Notes: generated by a model not told the origin, from the letters alone. 64,000 bases of DNA from Acidobacteriota bacterium (GCA_021789895.1 JAJYIU010000007.1:62001-126000), one strand, 5' to 3'; counted from the first letter of the stretch, positions 36,464 to 45,540 are shown. Program-made: numbers and translations.

Positions 36464-37075
36464 ATGCGCATTACCGATACCTTGCCGATCATCATCCTCG
36501 ATTATTCCTGGATGGCGCTCGGGATCTTCTTTCTGGTGTTGTGGTGGCGCACCAATAAAATCAAGCAGCGCGAGTCCAAGCCGCTGCGCGTTCTGGATAA
36601 AGTCTTGATCTGGGGCGGCTATATTGCATTGTTGAGTCTGGGCCCGGTGAACAAATCAGCCGGCGGCGCTTGGTCCCTGTCCTGGCGGCATTGGAATCTG
36701 CCGTTATTCCTGGCCCACCCCGCGCTGCAAGTTGCGGGCTTGGCGGTCGCGATGGCGGGGCTGCTCCTGACCGGCTGGGCGCGCGGAGTGCTGGGCCGCT
36801 ACTGGAGCGGGACGGTCGCTCTCAAACAAGACCACCGCTTGATCTCGCATGGCCCTTATCGCTTCGTGCGCCATCCGCTCTACAGCGGCCTCTTGCTGGC
36901 CGCGATCGGCACCACCCTGGTGCTCGACGGCGCTCATTGCCTGCTCGGCCTGGCCTTGCTGTTGCTGGCTTTTGTCAGCCGCGCCCGGCGGGAAGACGCC
37001 TTGCTTGCCTCGGAATTCGGCCCCACCTTCGCCGCGTATCGGCGCCGCACCGGCCTGCTGGTGCCGGGCCTCTGA
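36464..37075 (+). CDS. isoprenylcysteine carboxyl methyltransferase-like membrane protein
   Basis: The 203-residue integral membrane protein has about five helices and the ICMT/PEMT signature H-G-P-Y-R-F-V-R-H-P-L-Y-S-G (about 128-141), which binds S-adenosylmethionine. A C-terminal E-F-G-P-T-F-A-A-Y-R-R-R segment completes the site. Bacterial members methylate small or lipid substrates that are mostly undefined. GGGGAGGG stands six bases before the ATG at 36464. It is convergent with the esterase gene at 37101. Confidence 0.82.
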   Translation: MRITDTLPIIILDYSWMALGIFFLVLWWRTNKIKQRESKPLRVLDKVLIWGGYIALLSLGPVNKSAGGAWSLSWRHWNLPLFLAHPALQVAGLAVAMAGLLLTGWARGVLGRYWSGTVALKQDHRLISHGPYRFVRHPLYSGLLLAAIGTTLVLDGAHCLLGLALLLLAFVSRARREDALLASEFGPTFAAYRRRTGLLVPGL

Positions 37076-37100
37076 GCGCCGCTAGCGGTGCGCGGCCGGA

Positions 37101-38081
37101 TTATCGCGACGCCCGGCCGGCGAAATTGGCCGCCGCGAATTGCAACGCCGCCGGCAGCCGCGCCGCGAAATAGCTCCAGTCGTGCCCGCCTGGATACAGG
37201 TGGAACTCATGCGGCACGCCCAACTGCAGCAACCGCCGGTGCAGCTCCAGCGCCCCCTGCTGGAACCCATAATCGTCCTGTTGGCCGCAGTCGAATTCGA
37301 TCTTCAGGCCGCTTAAATGCCGCCGGCTTTGCGCCAGCGTGAAAGGCGAATTGCGCGCCCAGAAGCGCGGATTGGGCGGCATGCCGAAAATGCGGCCGAG
37401 ATAGCGCAGGCGCCGCCGCGTGAGCGGATCATTCACCGCCGCGACCGGCGGACGCCGCAACAGCATGGCGCTGTGCGCGCTCACCGACCCGAACCGCTGC
37501 GGATATTTGAAGGCCAGGTGCAGCGCCCCATAGCCGCCCATCGAAATTCCCAGCAAGGCGCGGTTGCGGCGGCCGGGCAGCGTGCGGTAGCGCTGCCCGA
37601 TCCAGCCGGGCAATTCGCGCATGAAAAAATCTTCATACCGCATCCGGCCGTCGTAGGCATTGATGTAGAAACTGTTGAAGCTGTCGGCGCTGACGATCAG
37701 AAATGGCCGGAGTTGATGCCCCTGCCAGAGATCGTCAATCAGCATCCAGGCTTGGCTGTTGACCAGTTCCTCGGCGCTGCCTCCCAGCCCTGGCAGATAA
37801 TACAGCACCGGGTATCGTCGCCGCGGCGGGCGGTTGTAGCCGGGCGGCAGCAGCACGCAGAAATTGACCTTCCGGTCCAGAATCCGGCTGTGGTAGGCCA
37901 GGCACTGCACCCTGGCCCCGGGGTTGGCGGGCGCGGCGTTCGTGGCCGGCGGCGCCGGGGTGCTGACTTTCGCGGGCGCACGGGAGGGGGCCGCGGGGTG
38001 GGAAAACTCCACCCGGTCCATCAGCCAGCCGGCCGCCATGACCATCGCAATCAGCGCCAGCCAGCGCAGCACTTTATTCAT
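37101..38081 (-). CDS. secreted/anchored esterase (esterase D, Ag85-like)
   Basis: The 326-residue protein has an N-terminal signal or anchor (1-21), a Pro/Ala linker (25-55) and an esterase-D type alpha/beta domain. Visible elements are YLPGLGGSAEE (95-105), Ser180 in LLGISMGGYGAL, acid in C-G-Q-Q-D-D-Y-G-F and His in GGHDWSYF. The fold is shared with S-formylglutathione hydrolase, mycolyltransferase Ag85 and CE1 esterases. It lies 68 bp after the ABC permease gene on the same strand and may be co-transcribed with the exporter. The substrate is unknown. Confidence 0.83.
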   Translation of the reverse strand: MNKVLRWLALIAMVMAAGWLMDRVEFSHPAAPSRAPAKVSTPAPPATNAAPANPGARVQCLAYHSRILDRKVNFCVLLPPGYNRPPRRRYPVLYYLPGLGGSAEELVNSQAWMLIDDLWQGHQLRPFLIVSADSFNSFYINAYDGRMRYEDFFMRELPGWIGQRYRTLPGRRNRALLGISMGGYGALHLAFKYPQRFGSVSAHSAMLLRRPPVAAVNDPLTRRRLRYLGRIFGMPPNPRFWARNSPFTLAQSRRHLSGLKIEFDCGQQDDYGFQQGALELHRRLLQLGVPHEFHLYPGGHDWSYFAARLPAALQFAAANFAGRASR

Positions 38082-38149
38082 AAGTCAGTGTAGGCATAAT
38101 CCGCCGGCGGCGCGGGTAGCGGTTGGCTAGCCCCTCGCGGCAGCGCGGC

Positions 38150-39481
38150 TCATTCATAGCGCAGCGCTTTGATGGGATCGAGCCGGGCCGCCCGCGCCGC
38201 CGGATAGAGTCCCGCCAGCAGGCTGATGAAAATGGCAAAGCCGATCGCGCCCAGCGCCAGCCACCACGGCACCATGGAAACCTCAACCGCGGGCAGATTG
38301 CGGCGGTTGAGATAGATCGCCGTCCCCCAGTTCAGCCCTCGCCCCAGCGCCCACCCCAGGATGACTCCTGCAATCCCGCCGGCCAGGCCCATCACCCCGG
38401 CTTCCATCAGGAATAGTTTTTTAATTTCCAATTCGCCCGCGCCCAGGGCCTTCAGTACGCCGATTTCGCGCCGCCGCTCGAGAATCGCCATCACCAGCGT
38501 GTTGATGATGCCCAGCGAGGCGACCGCCAGCGCCAGGCTGCCAAACACGCCCAGCAGCAGGTCGAAAATCGCAAACACCAGGGCCAGCCGCCGGCTCGCG
38601 TCCTGGAGCGAAAAAGTGCGGAAGCCCATGCCCCGGATCGCCGCCTCCGCCGCAGGCACGTCGCTGGCCGATTGCAGGTTCACCGTCAGGCTGGAATAAT
38701 TCCGGCCGGCGCCGGCGCCCTGCACCACGTTGCGCAAGTCGCTCACCTCCGCTACCTGCAAGCGCTCCGCGAGCGATTGCGGGATGAACACCCGGCCGGG
38801 CATGAATCCGCTGAATCCGAACACCGGCTGCGAGAAAATGATGCCGACGATGCGCAGGCGCTCGACCTGCGGCACGATGGCGAAGCCGGAGGCATCGCTC
38901 CCTGGCGCGGCGGGCAGGGGCTCCCGCCGGGCGTAGCGCAAGTCCAACTCCTGGCCGAGCAGGCGGTGCGGATGCGCCGTCAATTGCTTCGCAAAACTGT
39001 CCTCGAGTATCGCTTCCCGGGCTTGCGGGCCGGAAAAATAACGGCCTTTCATCCCCGTGAAGGCGTCGTTGTGGCGCGCCAGGTTGGGCACGCCGGCGAT
39101 CGCGGTCGTATAGGGATGCCCGTCGTAATTGACCTCGTTGATGAAGCGAACCTGGTTGTAAACCTCGGTCACGTGCGGCAGCCGCCGCAACGCGGCCAAG
39201 GCGGCGCTATCGAGCGGGCGCGAGGGCTGCGGCGGCTTCGCCGGCGTGTGCGCCAGGCGGCGAAGCCCGCGAAAATCGATCTTGCGCGTGACCAGGATGG
39301 AATTGAACAAGCCGCTGTGCGACAGCCGCGACGAGGCGAAATGCTTGAGCCCGGCCCCCAGCGAGAGCATTGCCACCAGCGAGGCGCCACCGACCGCAAT
39401 GCCCAGCGTCGTCAGGCTGTTCCGCAGCAGCGCCTCCCGCAGATTGCGTCCCGCCAGCTCGGCCATGTCGCGCGGTTTCAT
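38150..39481 (-). CDS. MacB/FtsX-family ABC transporter permease
   Basis: The 443-residue subunit has the FtsX/MacB topology: one N-terminal helix (about 20-45, T-T-L-G-I-A-V-G-G-A), a large periplasmic domain (about 50-315) and three C-terminal helices. The conserved cytoplasmic coupling segment R-R-R-E-I-G-V-L-K-A-L-G-A lies at about 350-362 and the C-terminus is P-I-K-A-L-R-Y-E. Such subunits form mechanotransmission exporters for lipoproteins, peptides or macrolides. Its start overlaps the ATPase stop by four bases. No MacA-type adaptor gene is adjacent, so it may be a LolCDE-like or peptide-export system. Confidence 0.9.
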   Translation of the reverse strand: MKPRDMAELAGRNLREALLRNSLTTLGIAVGGASLVAMLSLGAGLKHFASSRLSHSGLFNSILVTRKIDFRGLRRLAHTPAKPPQPSRPLDSAALAALRRLPHVTEVYNQVRFINEVNYDGHPYTTAIAGVPNLARHNDAFTGMKGRYFSGPQAREAILEDSFAKQLTAHPHRLLGQELDLRYARREPLPAAPGSDASGFAIVPQVERLRIVGIIFSQPVFGFSGFMPGRVFIPQSLAERLQVAEVSDLRNVVQGAGAGRNYSSLTVNLQSASDVPAAEAAIRGMGFRTFSLQDASRRLALVFAIFDLLLGVFGSLALAVASLGIINTLVMAILERRREIGVLKALGAGELEIKKLFLMEAGVMGLAGGIAGVILGWALGRGLNWGTAIYLNRRNLPAVEVSMVPWWLALGAIGFAIFISLLAGLYPAARAARLDPIKALRYE

Positions 39482-40218
39482 GCCTGCCCGCCTTCCGGCT
39501 CCGCCGCCGGCGCCGCGGCTCCATCCGCCGCCAGTAGTCCGTCTTGCAGCGCCAGAATTCGCCCGGCATAGGCTTCGGCCAGCGCGCGTTCGTGCGTCAC
39601 CATCAGGATCGTGACGCCCAGTTCGCGGTTGATCTCGCGGAACAGCTCCAGTATCTGGCGGCCGTTGCGGCTGTCCAGGTTGCCCGTGGGCTCATCCGCC
39701 AGCAGGATGCCGGGCCGGTTCACCAGCGCGCGCGCAATCGCGGCGCGCTGCTGTTCTCCCCCGGAAAGTTCGCTGGGACGATGCCCGCGGCGCGCCGTCA
39801 GGCGCACCCGCTCCAGCGCCGCCGCCACCCGCGCCGCCCGCTCCCCGCGCTCCACTTCGGCCAGGCGCAGCGGCAACTCCACGTTTTCCTCCAGCGTCAT
39901 CCGCGGCAGCAGGTTGAAATTCTGAAATACCATGCCCACCGTTTGCCGCCGGTGGCGCGCCAGCTCGGCCGCGCTCATCGCCCCCAGTTCGCGTTCCCGC
40001 ACATACACGGCCCCGGCGCTGGGATGGTCCAGCCCCGCCAGCAGGTTCAGCAGCGTGGATTTTCCCGAGCCGCTCGCGCCCAGCAGCGCCGTAAATTCCC
40101 CGGCGGCGATCGCCAGCGTGACTTGCTCGACGGCGCGCACCACAACTGCCCCGCGGCGATAGTGTTTCGACACTGCTTCCGTGCGTAGCGCCGGAGCGGA
40201 GCTGGATAACGGGTTCAT
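39478..40218 (-). CDS. ABC transporter ATP-binding protein (LolD/MacB type)
   Basis: The 246-residue ATPase has Walker A G-A-S-G-S-G-K-S (47-54), Q-loop F-Q-N-F-N-L-L-P (98-105), signature LSGGEQQR (151-158), Walker B with DEPTGNLD (175-182) and the switch His209 in V-T-H-E. The D-E-P-T-G-N-L-D signature marks the MacB/LolD/FtsE subgroup, matching the adjacent FtsX-type permease to which it is translationally coupled. GGGAA precedes the ATG. It is divergent from the DUF2339 gene across 170 bp. Confidence 0.94.
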   Translation of the reverse strand: MNPLSSSAPALRTEAVSKHYRRGAVVVRAVEQVTLAIAAGEFTALLGASGSGKSTLLNLLAGLDHPSAGAVYVRERELGAMSAAELARHRRQTVGMVFQNFNLLPRMTLEENVELPLRLAEVERGERAARVAAALERVRLTARRGHRPSELSGGEQQRAAIARALVNRPGILLADEPTGNLDSRNGRQILELFREINRELGVTILMVTHERALAEAYAGRILALQDGLLAADGAAAPAAEPEGGQA

Positions 40219-40388
40219 CGTGGCATTCCCAATTACGATTTGGCGCGCTTCGGAGTTTCATCCTCCCCGCAAATCGGCGGCGCTGGTAACGATGCCGCCC
40301 GGGCCTGCCGCATGCAATTGCAGGGCAACGGCGGATCGCTGATGGCTGCATTTGGCGCTATAGTGAGGATGCCTTTGCGGCGGCGCGC

Positions 40389-42374
40389 ATGCGGTATGCG
40401 ATTCCCTACCTGCTGCTATTGATCGCCGGCCTCTTGATTACCGGCCCGGTTCTGGCGCTGGTGGCGATTTCGCGGCTGCGCCGGCTGGAACGTTATCTCG
40501 CCTCCGGTAGCCGGCATCCGGAGACTGCCCAGTTGGCAGCACGCCTGGATGCGCTGGAACAGGCCTGGAACACCACCGCCGTTTCCGGCCCTGCGCCGGC
40601 GGCCGGCCAGACCTTCGTCGCCGCGGCTTCCAGCGCCCCGGGAATGGCTTCGTCGCCGCGGCCTGCGCCTACGGCGGCGGCTGCGGCGGCCTTGCCTCCA
40701 TCGCTGAAATCTCCCGCCGGCGAAAACGCCCCCGCCACGGCCGGCATTCCCGAAGAGGTGGAAAACGTGATTGCGGGAAGATGGCTGCACTATATCGGCA
40801 TCGCCGCCATCTTCTTTGCGGTGGCATTTTTCCTGCAGTACGCGTTTCAGAACCACTGGGTCGGCCCGCCCGCGCGAGTCGCGATTGGCATTCTGGCCGG
40901 CGGCGCGCTGCTGGTTTGGAGCCGCCGTCTTTTGCGCTTCGGCCATGGCCATTTCTCTCTCGGCATCGCCGGCCTGGGCGGCGGCGTGCTCTATCTCTCG
41001 CTTTGGGCCGGATGGCACAGCTACCGCCTGTTCAGTCCGGTCGAGGCATTAGCCGCGTTGCTGGCCCTCACCGTATTGATGGTCGCCTGCTCGCTCGATC
41101 GCAATTCCCAAACCCTCGCCGCACTCTCTATGATCGGCGGATATCTGGCACCCGCCTTGCTTTCCACCGGGCGCGATCACGAAACGGTCTTGTTTCTCTA
41201 TCTCGCCGTCTTGAGCCTGGGTATGCTCGCCGTCGAGCGCGTGCGCGGCTGGCGCTCGCTGCCCGTCCTGGCCTGGATTGCCGTCGAACTGCATTTCTGG
41301 GTCTGGTATCGGCTTTACGGCGCGGCCGGCAGGGGGGCCGCTGCCGCTGGCCACCCTCACTGGTTCCCGCTCGGTGAAACCCTACTTTTTGCCGCGGTAT
41401 TTTATCTGATTTTCGCCGCCCTGCCGTTGGTGCGCTCTGCGGCCGCGATCGCCGGCGAATCCGCTCCGCCTGCTCTGCGCGGCGGCGATTATCTGCTTTC
41501 CGCCTGCAACCTGCTCGGCTTCCTGCTCGCCCTCTGGATGCTGCTCGCGCCTGCGCACCGCTGGGATCTGACCTTGGCCCTGCTGGCGCTGTCGGCCGTG
41601 CTGCTGCTCTTCGCCCGCCGCCTGCCGCCGGCGCGGCGCTGGCACCAGGCGATGGCATTGCTGGCGGTCACCATGGCGCTGGCCGCTCGCTTCGATCGCC
41701 AATGGCTGACCCTGGCCTGGACGCTGGAAGGCCTGCTGCTCGTTTGGGCCGGCGCCGGCGCGCCCTTCCGCCGCCGCTCCGCGGCTCCCACCGCGGACGT
41801 CCCGTGGCTGCGCAACGCCGGCCTGGGGCTTTATTGCCTGGCCGCCATGCGCCTGCTGGCTGCGCTCGCGCCGGCCACACGCCTCATCTGGAATGCGCGC
41901 TTCCTCGACTTCCTGGCGCTCGCCCTCGGCTGCGCCCTTGCCGCCCGCCTGCTGAGCCCCGGCCCGGATGGCGCCGGCCATTTCCGTTTTCGCCTGCTCG
42001 CCGCCGCCGCCCACGCCTTTTTGCTGCTGGCCCTCTCGCTCGAAGTTTGGGATTACTTCCGCCCCCTCCCGGGTGGATCCGGGCTGGCCGCCGGGAGCTT
42101 GAATCAACAACTCGCGCTCACCCTGCTCTGGGTCGTGTACGCCACCGCGCTCTGCATCGTCGGATTCCGGCGCCGCCTCCCGCTGCTGCGCTGGCAGGCG
42201 CTGGCGCTGTTCGGCCTCACCGCCTTCAAGGTGTTCTTCTACGATCTTTCCTTCCTGACCCGCATCTATCGCGTGCTCTCTTTCCTGGTGCTGGGGCTGG
42301 TGCTGCTGCTCGTCTCCTTCGCCTATCACCAACGCTGGCGTTCGCAAAAAATTCCCGTACGGCTGCAGCGCTGA
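40389..42374 (+). CDS. DUF2339 polytopic membrane protein
   Basis: The 661-residue protein has one N-terminal helix, a coiled/low-complexity cytoplasmic or periplasmic linker (about 30-118, Ala/Pro-rich), then the DUF2339 core beginning at about 122 with G-R-W-L-H-Y-I-G-I-A-A-I-F-F-A-V-A-F-F-L. About 17 further hydrophobic segments run to the C-terminus. R-V-A-I-G-I-L-A-G-G-A-L and S-M-I-G-G-Y-L-A-P are typical of the family. Function is unknown; it is common in Gram-negative bacteria. It is followed after 15 bp by a secreted hydrolase-like gene, probably on the same transcript. Confidence 0.86.
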   Translation: MRYAIPYLLLLIAGLLITGPVLALVAISRLRRLERYLASGSRHPETAQLAARLDALEQAWNTTAVSGPAPAAGQTFVAAASSAPGMASSPRPAPTAAAAAALPPSLKSPAGENAPATAGIPEEVENVIAGRWLHYIGIAAIFFAVAFFLQYAFQNHWVGPPARVAIGILAGGALLVWSRRLLRFGHGHFSLGIAGLGGGVLYLSLWAGWHSYRLFSPVEALAALLALTVLMVACSLDRNSQTLAALSMIGGYLAPALLSTGRDHETVLFLYLAVLSLGMLAVERVRGWRSLPVLAWIAVELHFWVWYRLYGAAGRGAAAAGHPHWFPLGETLLFAAVFYLIFAALPLVRSAAAIAGESAPPALRGGDYLLSACNLLGFLLALWMLLAPAHRWDLTLALLALSAVLLLFARRLPPARRWHQAMALLAVTMALAARFDRQWLTLAWTLEGLLLVWAGAGAPFRRRSAAPTADVPWLRNAGLGLYCLAAMRLLAALAPATRLIWNARFLDFLALALGCALAARLLSPGPDGAGHFRFRLLAAAAHAFLLLALSLEVWDYFRPLPGGSGLAAGSLNQQLALTLLWVVYATALCIVGFRRRLPLLRWQALALFGLTAFKVFFYDLSFLTRIYRVLSFLVLGLVLLLVSFAYHQRWRSQKIPVRLQR

Positions 42375-42389
42375 GCCGCCTCGTCGTTT

Positions 42390-43379
42390 ATGCGTTTCCT
42401 CTTCCCGTTTCTCCTGGCTTTTCTTGCCCCGCTCCCGCTGCCGGCCGCGCAGGCTGCGGCTCCGGCCGCGGCGCCGCCGTTGCCGCCGGCGCAGGCGCCG
42501 TTGCATCCGCCGCATGATCGCTGGATCCGCATTCCCGCGGGCGAGTTCATCCTGCGCGCATTCCCCGCCGCGCCTTATCCCGATCCCAGCCGCGCCCGCG
42601 GCTATACCTACCAGGGCCGCTTCTATTCCGCCGCCGCGCATTACCGTGATTCGACCGTGGGCATTTTCATCCCCCGCGGCTATCGGCGCGCCCTCCGGGT
42701 GAATTACATCATCCATTTTCACGGCTGGAACAACCATGTCGCGCGCGTCCTGCGCCGTTATCGCCTGCCCGAGCAGGTGGCCGCCGCCCGCGCGAATGCG
42801 ATTCTGCTGGTGCCGCAGGGCCCCTACGATGCGCCCGATTCCGGCGAGGGCAAATTGAGCCATCGCCCGGGCGATTTTGCCCTGCTGCTGCGGCAAATCA
42901 CCGCCTGGCTGCGCCGGCAGGGCATCCTCCGCACGCGCCGCATCGGCGAAATCCTCCTCAGCGCGCATAGCGGCGGATATCATGGCGCGGCGCAGTCGCT
43001 GGCGATTGGCGGGCTGGCGGACCGGGTGCGGCAGGTGATGCTCTTCGATGCCGCCTATGGCGGTCTGCCGGCGTTTGCCGGGTGGATGCAAGCCGGCCGC
43101 CATCGGCGTTTCGTCAGCGTCTTCACCGATGACACCATCGCCGGCAACGTCCGCCTGATGGCGGCTTTTCAGGCGGCACAGATACGCTTTCGGGTGCTGC
43201 GTTCTGCCGGTTTGAACCGCGCCCTGGCCCGCCATCACGGACGCTGGCGTTGGAACGGCGCGCGCGCCATTTTTCTCTATACGCCGCATCTGCCGCATGA
43301 CCTGACCCTGCAGGACCGCGGCTATTTTCGATTATTTCTGGCCGCCGCCCATCTGCCCCGCGTTCGCGGCTCTCGTTAA
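42390..43379 (+). CDS. secreted alpha/beta-hydrolase-like protein
   Basis: A 329-residue exported protein with a signal peptide (1-22) and an Ala/Pro linker. The domain has an H-F-H-G-W-N-N-H oxyanion-type strand (109-116) and a nucleophile elbow S-A-H-S-G-G-Y (Ser194). Candidate acid residues are in F-T-D-D-T-I and a late His in P-H-L-P-H-D. The fold resembles esterase/depolymerase-type hydrolases, but the elbow A-H-S-G-G differs from the usual G-x-S-x-G in its first position. The last 48 bp overlap the 3' end of the convergent GT2 gene. Confidence 0.7.
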   Translation: MRFLFPFLLAFLAPLPLPAAQAAAPAAAPPLPPAQAPLHPPHDRWIRIPAGEFILRAFPAAPYPDPSRARGYTYQGRFYSAAAHYRDSTVGIFIPRGYRRALRVNYIIHFHGWNNHVARVLRRYRLPEQVAAARANAILLVPQGPYDAPDSGEGKLSHRPGDFALLLRQITAWLRRQGILRTRRIGEILLSAHSGGYHGAAQSLAIGGLADRVRQVMLFDAAYGGLPAFAGWMQAGRHRRFVSVFTDDTIAGNVRLMAAFQAAQIRFRVLRSAGLNRALARHHGRWRWNGARAIFLYTPHLPHDLTLQDRGYFRLFLAAAHLPRVRGSR

Positions 43380-44156
43380 TTCCCCGGCCGCCGGCGCTAG
43401 GCGCTGCCAGCGGCAGCGGAACAGCGTCCACACCGCCGAACAGCCGTCGCCCCAGCCGATCTTTTTCCCCTGCCGCTTATTGCGTCCCGCGAAGCCGATC
43501 GGCAGCTCCAGAATCGCGCAGCCCCGGCGCAGAATTTTGGCCGTGATCTCGGGCTCAAGATCGAAGCCGTTCGCTTCCAGCCGCAGCGCCCGGAAAACCG
43601 AGGCGCGGGCCATTTTGTAGCAGGTCTCCATATCGGTCAGCCGGCAGCCGTAGAGCCGGTTGGTGAGCCAGGTCAGCAGGCGGTTGGCCAGGGCATGGTC
43701 AGCGCGCATTCCCATCCGTTCGCCGCCGGCGTGGAAGCGCGTCCCATAGACTACGTCCGCTTCGCCGCGCGCGATCGGCTCCAGCAGCCGCGGCAGTTCG
43801 GCGGGATCGTATTCCAGATCGGCGTCCTGGATCACCCACACATCGCCCTGCGCCAATTGCATTGCGGTGCGAATCGCCGCCGATTTGCCGCGATTGCGCG
43901 GGTGGTGCGCCACCCGGCAGCCCGGCCGCTGGGCATAACGCTCCAGCAAATCGGTGGACCCGTCGCTCGAGCCGTCGTTCACCAGCACCAACTCCACCGA
44001 CACCGGGAATTCGATTTTGGCCAGCCGTTCCAGCAACGACGACAGCGTGGCCGCCTCGTTATAAACCGGGATCAGGATCGAGAGCATCTGCACCGCCGGG
44101 CGGGCGGTATCGCGGTCGCGTCGGTCCGCAATGCGGGCGGCTGCAGGCGTGGCCAT
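43332..44156 (-). CDS. family-2 glycosyltransferase (dolichyl/polyprenyl-phosphate type)
   Basis: A 274-residue soluble GT-A enzyme with S-I-L-I-P-V-Y-N-E-A, L-V-N-D-G-S-S-D-G-S-T and the metal-binding QDADLEYDP. D-M-E-T-C-Y-K-M-A and a C-terminal W-x-D-G segment follow. It belongs with DPM1-like enzymes that move a sugar from a nucleotide donor to polyprenyl phosphate, which would feed membrane GT-C enzymes such as those at 16563 and 45639. It lacks C-terminal membrane helices. The ATG at 44156 gives 23 extra residues before the conserved strand; ATG at 44087 is an alternative start. The 3' end overlaps the convergent gene by 48 bp. Confidence 0.88.
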   Translation of the reverse strand: MATPAAARIADRRDRDTARPAVQMLSILIPVYNEAATLSSLLERLAKIEFPVSVELVLVNDGSSDGSTDLLERYAQRPGCRVAHHPRNRGKSAAIRTAMQLAQGDVWVIQDADLEYDPAELPRLLEPIARGEADVVYGTRFHAGGERMGMRADHALANRLLTWLTNRLYGCRLTDMETCYKMARASVFRALRLEANGFDLEPEITAKILRRGCAILELPIGFAGRNKRQGKKIGWGDGCSAVWTLFRCRWQRLAPAAGELTRAANAGQMGGGQK

Positions 44157-44327
44157 GGCAGTTCAAATCCCCAGGAAGCCGTCCAGAGGACGGCTGTATT
44201 CGATACATCTTAGTGCATCGGCCGGCAAGGTGCAATTGTGATAGCCCCGGCGCCTGAACTTCGGGTCCCAGGCCGCCGTCGGTGGCGGCCATGCCGCGCG
44301 GTCTTTGCGTGGCGGCCGTGCCGTTTT

Positions 44328-44515
44328 CGCTCCGCCGTCCATCCCACCCCCCCGCCGCTCATCGCCCTTTTTCCGCCGCCGATCGCTTTTCCGCCGGCCG
44401 GCGCTGTTGCCGGGGCTCAGGCTCGAAGCATGAACAAATCACGCCGCTTCCTGATGTGCTTTTTCTGGACCTTGCTCAGCCTGACGGCCCTGCGCCTCCC
44501 GGCCCGCGCCGATTG
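44328..44515 (+). repeat. 188-bp direct repeat, copy 1
   Basis: Covers the upstream region and the signal-peptide codons of the first small secreted paralogue. It matches 44944-45131 with about six differences. Identity stops right after the signal-peptide cleavage site. Confidence 0.9.
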
Positions 44516-44930
44516 TGCAGGTGGTTTCATGGCCGGCTTTGGACGCCAGCCGGGGCCGCGGCCTAATTTGCAGACTTTCGGCATTCGCTTTGGGGGCGGA
44601 AGCTGCCTGCTGGCATTCGATCTCGATCTCGAACGAGTGCAACGGAAATTCGGTTTTACCTCCGCTTTAGGAGTTATGTTGCCTCTTAGCCCAGCCATTC
44701 CATTGAGCAAACGTCGTTTTTTTGATTTTTACGCTTATCCCGGCGTCGGCTATCACCTCGGCGGCGGTGGCTTGCATGGTTTTGCATTTATTACCGCCGG
44801 AACCTTTATCAATTTGAGTGCCGATACCGGAATGCTGCTTGAATACCGCCGCCGCATTCGCTTTAATGCCTCGCATCCTGATGCCGGCTGGCAATTTGAA
44901 ATTGGATATGTGTTGATTGTACAAGATTGA
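44430..44930 (+). CDS. small secreted protein, paralogue A
   Basis: A 166-residue protein with a clear Sec signal peptide (residues 1-27, M-N-K-S-R-R-F-L through L-P-A-R-A). The mature part is Gly/Phe/Tyr-rich with alternating hydrophobic stretches and contains YPGVGYHLGGGGLHGF. It ends in A-G-W-Q-F-E-I-G-Y-V-L-I-V-Q-D. The pattern would fit a small outer-membrane beta-barrel, but I do not recognise the family. The frame is open upstream to 44238, yet the ATG at 44430 is chosen because it starts the signal peptide and because the same ATG is kept in paralogue B. The two genes are 616 bp apart, start to start. Confidence 0.72.
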   Translation: MNKSRRFLMCFFWTLLSLTALRLPARADCAGGFMAGFGRQPGPRPNLQTFGIRFGGGSCLLAFDLDLERVQRKFGFTSALGVMLPLSPAIPLSKRRFFDFYAYPGVGYHLGGGGLHGFAFITAGTFINLSADTGMLLEYRRRIRFNASHPDAGWQFEIGYVLIVQD

Positions 44931-44943
44931 TCTGAAACTTGGC

Positions 44944-45131
44944 CGCTCCGCCGTCCATCCCGCACCCCCGCCGCTCATCGCCCGTTTTCCGCCGCCGATC
45001 GCTTTTCCACCGGCCGGCGCTGTTGCCGGGGCTCAGGCTCGAAGCATGAACAAATCACGCCGCTTCCTGATGTGCTTTTTCTGGACTTTGCTCAGCCTGA
45101 CGGCCCTGCGCCTCCCGGCCCGCGCCGACTG
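44944..45131 (+). repeat. 188-bp direct repeat, copy 2
   Basis: Second copy of 44328-44515, offset 616 bp, about 97% identical. It covers the region upstream of paralogue B and its signal peptide; its first bases lie 14 bp after the stop of paralogue A. Confidence 0.9.
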
Positions 45132-45540
45132 CCTGATCGGATTCAATGTCATGCATGGCATGCAGTCCGGCCCGCATGCTGACTCCAATGCTCTGGGGTT
45201 GGAAGGTGTATGCCCATTAGACGTGCGATTGCAGATAAATCAAATTGGGAACCATATAGGCCTCAGCACTTCGATGGGATTATTAATTCCATTTGGTTTA
45301 AAGCGGTTTTTAAAAAATGGGTCCGTTCGCTGGATACCATATCTGCAGGCCGGACCCGGCTATCATTTCGGTGGCGGCGGCTTGCATGGTTTTGGCTATG
45401 CTGGCGGCGGCGTTTTTTGGCATTGGGAAAAAAATGAATTTGTGCAACTTGATTTCACCCAACGCTTTCGATTCCGCACGACCCGCACCAATGCCGGCTG
45501 GCAAATTGGCATTGGCCTGGTCTGGATTGTGCAGGATTAA
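45046..45540 (+). CDS. small secreted protein, paralogue B
   Basis: A 164-residue protein whose signal peptide is identical to that of paralogue A. The mature part is diverged, sharing mainly A/P-G-x-G-Y-H-x-G-G-G-G-L-H-G-F in the middle and A-G-W-Q-I-x-I-G at the end, and again closing in I-V-Q-D. It has two Cys (in D-C-L-I and V-C-P-L) close to the mature N-terminus. It sits directly after A in the same orientation. Likely exported to the periplasm or outer membrane; unknown function. The near-identical leader and promoter segment implies recent duplication of that part or gene conversion. Confidence 0.72.
   Translation: MNKSRRFLMCFFWTLLSLTALRLPARADCLIGFNVMHGMQSGPHADSNALGLEGVCPLDVRLQINQIGNHIGLSTSMGLLIPFGLKRFLKNGSVRWIPYLQAGPGYHFGGGGLHGFGYAGGGVFWHWEKNEFVQLDFTQRFRFRTTRTNAGWQIGIGLVWIVQD

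Noticed and set aside
44157-44200. GTTCAAATCCCC resembling a tRNA T-arm
   Set aside because: No acceptor, D or anticodon stems can be drawn around it; the match is coincidental.
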